A stretch of DNA of 64,000 nt from Streptomyces sp. NRRL F-2580. GTDB lineage: Bacteria; Actinomycetota; Actinomycetes; Streptomycetales; Streptomycetaceae. Location of the stretch: the NCBI RefSeq assembly GCF_000720115.1, contig NZ_JOIR01000034.1, positions 41,987 to 105,986 on the forward strand, read 5' to 3'. Below, piece by piece: positions 58,814 through 64,000 of the stretch (positions are counted from its first letter, which is position 1; each line of letters starts with the position of its first letter). The notes below the pieces were generated by a model. That model had not been told where the DNA came from and ran no database searches. It worked only from the letters and a program-made list of their open reading frames with translations. A program made the position numbers and the translations under genes.

Positions 58814-59479
58814 TCAGCGCATTCGGGCGGCGAGGCCGAACTCGTGGGCCACGACCACGGCCTGGGCGCGGCTGGACAGGGCCAGCTTGCTCATGCAGCG
58901 GTGGACGTGCGTCTTGACGGTGGCCGGGCTGAGGACGAGCCGTACGGCGATCTCGGCGTTGGGCAGACCGGCGCCGACCAGGGCGAGCACCTCGCGCTCG
59001 CGCGGGGTCAGCGTGTCCAGGCCGGGGTGCGGGGCGCGGGCGGCCGGGGCGGCGTAGGCCTCGATCAGCCCGCGCAGGGCACGGGGGCTGAAGAGCATCT
59101 CGCCGGCGTGCACGGTGGCGATGGCGGCGAGCAGCCGCTCGGGCGGGGTGTCCTTGACGAGGAAGCCGCTGGCGCCGACGCGGAGCGCGCGGAAGACGTG
59201 CTCGTCGGAGTCGAAGGTGGTCAGCACGAGCACCTCGGGCCCGCCGTCGGCGGGGTCCTGGCGGCCGGCCAGGATCCGCTCGGTGGCGGCGATCCCGTCG
59301 GTGCCGGGCATCCGGATGTCCATGAGGACGACGTCGGGCCGGGTCTGGGCGGCGAGCCGGACCGCCTCCTCGCCGTCGCAGGCCTCGCCGACGACCTCGT
59401 AGCCCGGGGCGGCGGTCAGCAGCGCGGTCAGTCCGGATCGGATCAGGAACTGGTCATCGACGACGAGTACGGACGGCAT
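58814..59479 (-). CDS. NarL/LuxR-type response regulator
   Basis: This is a 221-residue response regulator; ATG 59479 is chosen, with GTG 59488 possible. The receiver (SVLVVDDQFLIRSGLTALL) has the phospho-acceptor Asp in VVLMDIRMPGTDG and Lys in FLVKDTPPERLL. The C-terminal LuxR HTH is LDTLTPREREVLALVGAGLPNAEI, then LVLSPATVKTHVHRCMSKL. The kinase that should pair with it is reduced to a C-terminal remnant immediately upstream, so it may be orphan or receive phosphate from another kinase or acetyl-phosphate. Confidence 0.93.
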   Translation of the reverse strand: MPSVLVVDDQFLIRSGLTALLTAAPGYEVVGEACDGEEAVRLAAQTRPDVVLMDIRMPGTDGIAATERILAGRQDPADGGPEVLVLTTFDSDEHVFRALRVGASGFLVKDTPPERLLAAIATVHAGEMLFSPRALRGLIEAYAAPAARAPHPGLDTLTPREREVLALVGAGLPNAEIAVRLVLSPATVKTHVHRCMSKLALSSRAQAVVVAHEFGLAARMR

Positions 59480-59699
59480 CCGCCTCACCCCCTCCCGGTC
59501 GCGGCGCGGGGACCCGGAGGCCGGTCTCGAAGCCGCCCTCGGGGGCGGGCCCGGCGGTCACCGTGCCGTGGTGGATCGTCGCCCGTTCAGACATGGCGAT
59601 CAACCCCTGGCCGGCGGTTCCGTCGCCGGCGGTGTCTTGGACGAAGCGCACGTCAATCCCCCTTGTGTACACCCCTGGTTGTACAGCGTCGACACCCAA
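59454..59699 (-). pseudogene. C-terminal remnant of a sensor histidine kinase
   Basis: The last 60 or so codons read GIDVRFVQDTAGDGTAGQGL, IAMSERATIHHGTVTAGPAPEG and FETGLRVPAPRPG, which is the G2 end of a HATPase domain as found in NarX/DesK-type kinases (GxGLxGMRERxxxxGGxxxxGP). It overlaps the response regulator start by 26 nt, as complete kinase genes do in this arrangement. Nothing resembling the rest of the kinase lies upstream; the sequence there is non-coding. I infer that most of the gene has been deleted. Confidence 0.75.
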
Positions 59700-59704
59700 G
59701 GGGG
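59658..59704. repeat. Inverted repeat CCCCCTTG...CAAGGGGG at the deletion point
   Basis: Perfect 8-bp arms (59658-59665 and 59697-59704) enclose 31 bp with two TGTAC words. They lie where the kinase remnant loses similarity, so they may mark the breakpoint or a promoter element. Confidence 0.45.
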
Positions 59705-60010
59705 TAGGCCGGTCTCACCCCGTGGATGGGCGCGGCCGGGAGTGGTCCGCCCGTAAGTTTTTGCGTGCACCGGTCCACCGGCCGGTGCCGGCCCTGTCCC
59801 CCCGGGGCCCCGCTGCGCGGCCGTGCCCGTTCGGGGGCGGGCACGGCCGCCGCGCTCCGGTAGGACAGATTGGTCATATCGGGCTAAAAGCCGGTGAGCC
59901 ACCGGGGCTACGGCCTCCACTCTCGTCATAGTCGTCCCTGGCAACCGCCTGGTTGCCGCCACCGCGCCGCGCGGCGCGGCGGGCGGACGTCTTCATAGAG
60001 GAGCCGGCTC
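59705..60010. other. 306-bp intergenic region with an orphan hairpin
   Basis: No coding potential is visible. It contains a perfect 13-bp-stem hairpin (59817-59850) and, before the small secreted protein gene, an AT-richer stretch around 59870-59895 that may be its promoter. The hairpin looks like a terminator although no intact gene ends there. GAGGAG just before 60011 is the ribosome site of the next gene. Confidence 0.45.
59817..59850. terminator. Orphan hairpin GCGGCCGTGCCCG and complement
   Basis: Perfect 13-bp arms with an 8-nt loop. It is not downstream of any intact gene; it may be left over from a deleted gene next to the truncated kinase. Confidence 0.5.
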
Positions 60011-60457
60011 ATGCTGAAGCCCACCAGAACCATCCTCGCTCTCGCCACCGGAAGCCTGGTTCTCGGTCTGGTCGGAGCGGGCGCCGCCGTGGCGGACGAC
60101 GGTGACAACGTGCCGCGTGAGATCGTCGTCGGCGACGGCCAGCCCGGCACGTACCCGGACTACAAGCACGCCATCGGCAAGGTCGTCTCCAAGGGCCCGC
60201 TGAAGGTCCGCAGCAAGCCGACCACCCAGTCGCGGGCCCTCGGCCACGTATACCCGCACAACAAGCTCGAGATCGAGTGCAAGAAGTACGGCGAGAAGGT
60301 CGACGGCAACCGCATCTGGTACCGGCTGTACGACGAGAACGACGAGGAGAACCTGGACGACGGGATGGAAGCCCCGAACCGCGCCGCATACGGGAAGCAG
60401 CGCTGGGTCTCCGCCCGCTACGTCAAGAACCTCTCCGAGGTGAGGTACTGCCACTGA
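60011..60457 (+). CDS. Small secreted SH3-like protein
   Basis: This is a 148-residue exported protein. The signal peptide (KPTRTILALATGSLVLGLVG, cleavage near AVADD) is followed by an SH3_3-like region: GKVVSKGPLKVRSKPTTQSR, HNKLEIECKKYGEKVDGNRIW, and RWVSARYVKNL. Bacterial SH3 domains of this sort bind cell wall or peptides. Two cysteines (EIECKK and VRYCH) could pair. GAGGAG precedes the ATG. It converges with the NYN gene, 7 bp apart. Confidence 0.8.
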   Translation: MLKPTRTILALATGSLVLGLVGAGAAVADDGDNVPREIVVGDGQPGTYPDYKHAIGKVVSKGPLKVRSKPTTQSRALGHVYPHNKLEIECKKYGEKVDGNRIWYRLYDENDEENLDDGMEAPNRAAYGKQRWVSARYVKNLSEVRYCH

Positions 60458-60464
60458 CCCCGGG

Positions 60465-60815
60465 TCAGTCCACCGGGCGTACGGTACGGGGTCCCACGCA
60501 CTCCGCCCCGTACGCCCGGACCCGTTCGCGCAGTTCCCGGTCCGCCGTGACCACGACGCAGCCGCGGTCCGCATGGGCCGCGGCCAGTTCCACGATCCGG
60601 TCGTCGCCGCTCCCGGGGGCCGCGTCCACGCGTACCCCGGGAACGGACTCGACGCCGCGGGCGGCGCCTTCGACGACGAGGATGATCTCCTCGTCCCCGC
60701 CGCGCCGGGCCAGCTGGTCGCGCAGACGCTCGGCCGCGCCCCGCCGGTCCCGCCACCAGCCGTCCGGGACCGAGCCGACGACGTTCGCGCCGTCCACGAT
60801 CAGCACGCCCGCCAT
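60465..60815 (-). CDS. NYN/PIN-like putative ribonuclease (YacP-like)
   Basis: This is a 116-residue protein. The NYN/PIN core is visible: VLIVDGANVVGSVPDGWWRD with Asp8, GSGDDRIVELAAA with Asp71/Asp72, and VVVTADRELRERVRAYG with Asp92. These acidic residues make the metal site of PIN-like nucleases such as YacP/Rae1, which cuts mRNA on ribosomes. It starts 5 nt after the stop of the RNA-repair gene, so the two are in one operon. Its small size is near the minimum of the family. Confidence 0.85.
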   Translation of the reverse strand: MAGVLIVDGANVVGSVPDGWWRDRRGAAERLRDQLARRGGDEEIILVVEGAARGVESVPGVRVDAAPGSGDDRIVELAAAHADRGCVVVTADRELRERVRAYGAECVGPRTVRPVD

Positions 60816-60820
60816 GACGA

Positions 60821-63148
60821 CTAGAAGTCCCCGTAGTTGACCTGCCAGGTGGGCAGGCCCATCCGGCGCCAGACCGCGACCACCCGGTCCCGGTCGTCGA
60901 GCGAGACCCGTACCGCGTACCGGTGACGGACGTGGGCGTCGAACAGCTCCGCCTTCACCACGTCGTCGCGGCGCGGGTCGCCCGCCGCCCGCATCCACAG
61001 CTCGTCGTACGGCACCCGGTGGCGCCGCAGCCAGGACTCGGTCTGCGGACGGTGCTCCTCGCCGCGCCCCGACAGCAGCACGATCACGTCGCCGTCGGCC
61101 CGCTTGAAGGCGTCCAGCGCGTGCCGGACCGATTCGTTGAGCAGGTCGAGTTCGCAGCGCGAGAAGTCGTACGGTCCGCGGTCGCCGGTCAGCGCGAGCG
61201 TGCCGTCGATGTCGCACATCACCGCCGACGGCAGCGCAGGGTCGGGGACGTACGCGGTCACGGGCGGCACGGCCATCGCGCCGGACGTCCCGTTCAGCCA
61301 CTCGGCCGTGAGCCGCCAGCCGCCCTTGCGGGCCTTCTCGTGCTTCTCGGCCAGGATCCGGATGATCTCCTCGCCCACCTGCCGTTCGCGGGCCGCGTCG
61401 CGGCGCAGGCACTCCTCCAGCGGGACGTCGGTGAAGTCGTGCACGACGAAGGTCGCGAGACCGCCGACGGCCGCCTTGAGTCGCTTCGGGATGTGCTTCG
61501 TCAGGTGCGTGTTGTCGACGACCACGTCGAAGCCGCCGTCCACGGCCGCGCGGACGGCCGCGTCCTGGACCTCCAGCACGGTCTGCTCGTGCGCCCAGGA
61601 CCGGCCCCGCCCGGGGTCCGGCAGGTCGAGCATGGCGCGCAGATCGTCCAGGTTGACGCGCCGCATCCGGCCGCCGGACCGCGCTTGGAGGGCACGGGCC
61701 GCGGTGGTCTTGCCGGAGGCGGGCAGGCCGGTCATGAGGTGCACGACGGGCAGCGGGGGCTCCTGCGCCGCGGGGTCCGCGGCGGCCTCCTCCACGGCGG
61801 GCGCCGGGACGCGCGGCGCCGCCTTCGGCGCGGACGCGGGTGCGGGGGGCGCGGGTGCGGTGGGCGCGGGCGCGGTCGGCACGGGCGCGGGTGCCGACGC
61901 GGGTGCGGGTGCGGGTGCGCGCTCCTCCTCGGACACGGTCCGGTTCTCCTCGTCGCTGATGTAGGGATCGGCGGTCTCCGGCCGCACCTGGCGCCAGGTC
62001 GTGAGCTCGGTCGTCCGGCCGTCCAGCCGCATGAACATGGCCGGGCGGACCGCGCGGTCGTCCAGCTCCTTCACCGCGCGGGCGAAGGCGCCCCGGTCGG
62101 CGGCCAGGTGCGCCAGGCCCGCGAAGGCCTCGTCGATCGCGCGCTCGTGCCGCGCGGCCCGCTCCTCCAGGCGTGCGATGACCTCGCGCACCCAGTGGTC
62201 GAACTCGTCGGGCACCTGCTCCAGCAGCGCGTCGAGCGGCTTTCCGCCCGACGCCTCGATCTCGGCGACCGTGCAGTTCAGGCCCTGGGCGAGCTGCTTG
62301 GCGGGCAGGCCGGCGAAGCGCTGGATGCCGTGGCCGCGCCAGACGTCCCGCTCGGTGACGCCGGTGAGCACCTTGTGCAGCCGTACGTACTCCGCCAGCT
62401 TGGCCTTGGCGCGCACGCCGGAGGCGAAGCGCAGGACGAAGCCCTCGGCGTCCATGCCGGTCGCGGTGGCGCCCCCGGGCAGGGTGTTGGACTCGGTCAG
62501 CGCGATCAGCTCGTCGAGCGGCATGGCGGGCCACACCGTGACGACGGAGCCGATGCCCTCCCAGTGCGGCGCGGCCTCGGCGAGCGGGACCTCCGTGCCG
62601 TCCGGCCCGAAGGCGGCGAGGAGGACGAGGTCCCGGCGGTCGCCGTAGTCGACGACGATGCGGTTCTGCGGGTACAGGATCTCCGCGAGGTACGTGGTGC
62701 CCGGGCGCAGGGCCGCGGTGTCCTTGGCGTCGAGCCGGCGCTGGGCCCAAGTGGCCTGCGCGCTGATGAAGGAACCCTTGGAGGCGACCCGCCAGCGGCC
62801 CGCGTAGTGGAAGACGACCGCGAGGCTTCCGTCGACCTTGTCGTACACCTCGAACGGCTCGTCGGGGAGCGCGGGCGCGTACGGCATGCCCGCCTCGTGC
62901 TCGCCGACGTTGAAGAACTTCGGCAGCGGCAGGGCGACGATCGCGCCGGTGGTGTCGTCGGCGACGAGTCCGCGGCAGCGCGTGGTGACCTCGTCCCAGA
63001 CGCGCTCGTACTGGGCCGTCCTCGTGTACGTGTAGATGGACAGCGGCAGCTCGGGGTGCGACTTGCGGGTCACGTACCCGGCGTCGATCGAGGCCGCCAG
63101 CGCCTGGGCGGGCAGCAGGTCATGCAGAGTCAGGGTCTCCTGGCTCAT
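60821..63148 (-). CDS. Trifunctional RNA repair enzyme: RNA ligase - polynucleotide kinase - 3' phosphatase
   Basis: This 775-residue protein has three catalytic modules. Residues 1-400 form a T4 Rnl1-like ligase: motif I YDKVDGS (Lys104), RCRGLV near 58-62, motif III YLAEIL, motif IV DAEGFVLR, motif V VRAKAK. A Pro/Ala linker (411-468) follows. Residues 468-630 are a kinase with P-loop GLPASGKTT (Lys480), VNLDDLRAM and RRDAARERQVGEE. Residues 640-775 are a phosphatase with CDIDGTLAL (Asp646, Asp648) and LLSGRGEE. The end (VVAVWRRMGLPTWQVNYGDF) is close to that of T4 polynucleotide kinase. It would heal and seal broken RNA. Confidence 0.95.
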   Translation of the reverse strand: MSQETLTLHDLLPAQALAASIDAGYVTRKSHPELPLSIYTYTRTAQYERVWDEVTTRCRGLVADDTTGAIVALPLPKFFNVGEHEAGMPYAPALPDEPFEVYDKVDGSLAVVFHYAGRWRVASKGSFISAQATWAQRRLDAKDTAALRPGTTYLAEILYPQNRIVVDYGDRRDLVLLAAFGPDGTEVPLAEAAPHWEGIGSVVTVWPAMPLDELIALTESNTLPGGATATGMDAEGFVLRFASGVRAKAKLAEYVRLHKVLTGVTERDVWRGHGIQRFAGLPAKQLAQGLNCTVAEIEASGGKPLDALLEQVPDEFDHWVREVIARLEERAARHERAIDEAFAGLAHLAADRGAFARAVKELDDRAVRPAMFMRLDGRTTELTTWRQVRPETADPYISDEENRTVSEEERAPAPAPASAPAPVPTAPAPTAPAPPAPASAPKAAPRVPAPAVEEAAADPAAQEPPLPVVHLMTGLPASGKTTAARALQARSGGRMRRVNLDDLRAMLDLPDPGRGRSWAHEQTVLEVQDAAVRAAVDGGFDVVVDNTHLTKHIPKRLKAAVGGLATFVVHDFTDVPLEECLRRDAARERQVGEEIIRILAEKHEKARKGGWRLTAEWLNGTSGAMAVPPVTAYVPDPALPSAVMCDIDGTLALTGDRGPYDFSRCELDLLNESVRHALDAFKRADGDVIVLLSGRGEEHRPQTESWLRRHRVPYDELWMRAAGDPRRDDVVKAELFDAHVRHRYAVRVSLDDRDRVVAVWRRMGLPTWQVNYGDF

Positions 63149-63205
63149 GGGTTCCTCCCGGATTGAGATGGCCCATTCTCACCTGCGGGAGGGGCTGCCC
63201 GGTAC

Positions 63206-63892
63206 TCAGTTTTGCCTGGTCGGGGTAGCCCCCAGGCGGTTGATGTCGGCGGGGCGCAGGACGTGGCCGGGCACCGCCGTGCCGGGCGTCGCGACGGCGA
63301 TCATGGCACGGCCGAGGGTGTCGGAGGTGATGACGAGGTTCGGCGCGACCCGCCGCAGCAGCGGGACCAGCGGTGCGGTGACCGCGTAGAGCACGCGGTA
63401 GAGCCTGGTCTTGGAGGGCACGCCGCGCACCGGCTGGACGATGCCGGGGCGGAACATGTAGGCACGGAAGGGCAGTTCCAGGAGGTCGTTCTCGGTCTTC
63501 CCCTTGACCCGGGCCCACATGGAACGGCCCCGCTCGGTGCTGTCCGTGCCCTCGCCGGAGACGTAGACGAAGGTCATGCCCGGGTTGGCGGCGGCCAGCG
63601 GCCGGGCCACGGCGAGCGTCAGGTCGTGGGTGACGCGCCGGTAGTCGTCCTCCTTCATGCCGACGGAGGAGACCCCGAGGCAGAAGAAGCAGGCGTCGTA
63701 CGCGGCCGGGTCGACCCCCGCGGCGGCCAGGTCGGACGGGTCCGCCTGGACGCGCTCGCGCAGTTTGGGGTGGCTCACGCCGAGCGGGGTGCGTCCGACG
63801 GCCAGGACGCTCACGACGGAGTCGTCGCGCAGGCACTCGCGCAGGACGCCCCGGCCGATCATGCCGGTCGCGCCGAAGAGGATGACGTTCAC
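63206..63892 (-). CDS. NAD(P)-binding Rossmann protein, oxidoreductase/epimerase-like
   Basis: This is a 228-residue short protein of the extended/atypical SDR class: NVILFGATGMIGRGVLRECL is the nucleotide motif, CFFCLGVSSVGMKEDDYRRV follows, and FVYVSGEGTDSTERGRSMWA holds a possible catalytic Ser. It resembles HTATIP2/YbjT-like NAD(P)-binding proteins. No active-site YxxxK is obvious. It is upstream of the RNA repair gene by 57 bp on the same strand, but a functional link is not supported. Confidence 0.85.
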   Translation of the reverse strand: MNVILFGATGMIGRGVLRECLRDDSVVSVLAVGRTPLGVSHPKLRERVQADPSDLAAAGVDPAAYDACFFCLGVSSVGMKEDDYRRVTHDLTLAVARPLAAANPGMTFVYVSGEGTDSTERGRSMWARVKGKTENDLLELPFRAYMFRPGIVQPVRGVPSKTRLYRVLYAVTAPLVPLLRRVAPNLVITSDTLGRAMIAVATPGTAVPGHVLRPADINRLGATPTRQN

Positions 63893-64000
63893 GGCAGCAG
63901 CCTAGGTGTTCTGTCCAGGGAGGTTGTGGACGGGTGATGCAGGTCTCGGCTGAGGGATCTTGAACGAGTGAGGGCCTTCCGGGTTCGGTGTGGATTGCGA
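63893..64000. other. Window end without recognisable gene
   Basis: These 108 bp have no clear open frame, ribosome site or repeat. They are somewhat less GC-rich than the rest. The next gene or element begins outside the window. Confidence 0.4.

Overview
The window reads as a piece of a Streptomyces chromosome. It is very GC-rich with strong third-position bias and carries marker genes for that group: a chaplin, two tyrosinase operons, a mycothiol-dependent formaldehyde dehydrogenase (mycothiol is an actinobacterial thiol), an LAXTG-type sortase substrate and many secreted proteins with long signal peptides. I see no tRNA, rRNA, CRISPR array, intact transposase or large biosynthetic cluster. 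It looks like ordinary to accessory chromosome, dense in regulators and exported enzymes, with several decaying genes.

Layout. 1-0.9 kb: end of a tyrosinase operon (melC1 tail, melC2). 0.9-4.7 kb: a CitA/CitB-type two-component pair divergent from a DctA-type dicarboxylate transporter. 5-16 kb: secreted S8 protease with P-domain, FhuF-like iron reductase, hydrolases, a GNAT, a beta-propeller protein, two esterases, a chaplin and a second tyrosinase operon (melD1-melD2). 16-25 kb: broken TRIC channel gene, an overlapping acyl-CoA dehydrogenase/dehydrogenase/quinone reductase operon with a palindromic operator, a dienoyl-CoA-reductase-like SDR and an enoyl-CoA hydratase. 25-33 kb: PIG-L deacetylase, a degenerate metallo-beta-lactamase-fold gene, an S33 peptidase, mscR, LysR with a divergent DHDPS-family gene, a LysM-transglycosylase and a squalene/phytoene synthase-family gene. 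33-44 kb: membrane Ser/Thr kinase, a PNGase A-like protein with a damaged N-terminus, RraA-like, GlsB-like, a DMT transporter/PAP2 pair facing a TetR gene across a triple palindrome, TerD, a decaying gene, a solute-binding lipoprotein, a DJ-1/PfpI protein and a secreted nuclease. 44-54 kb: GH20 hexosaminidase, GlcG/HbpS-like protein plus MFS pump facing a MarR gene, an ECF sigma factor with its partner and an LAXTG surface protein, MocR/EamA, AraC. 54-64 kb: methyltransferase, a 1149-residue GH101-like enzyme, YbjQ, a NarL response regulator whose kinase is reduced to a C-terminal stub, a small secreted protein, and an RNA-repair operon.

How genes work together. Adjacent divergent regulator/target pairs recur: DctA with its sensor kinase, LysR/DHDPS, TetR/PAP2-DMT, MarR/MFS and MocR/EamA, and several have visible repeats between them. 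The exported enzymes (protease, PNGase A-like, GH101, GH20, nuclease, esterases) would together strip glycans, protein and nucleic acid from external material.

The most interesting locus is 60465-63148. A 775-residue protein joins a complete RNA ligase to a T4-type polynucleotide kinase-phosphatase, and sits 5 nt upstream of a small NYN/PIN-like putative nuclease gene. This could be an RNA damage-and-repair module. Five gene pairs overlap tail to tail, and five loci (a TRIC channel, an MBL-fold protein, an unrecognised protein, a histidine kinase stub and the PNGase A-like N-terminus) appear broken as read.
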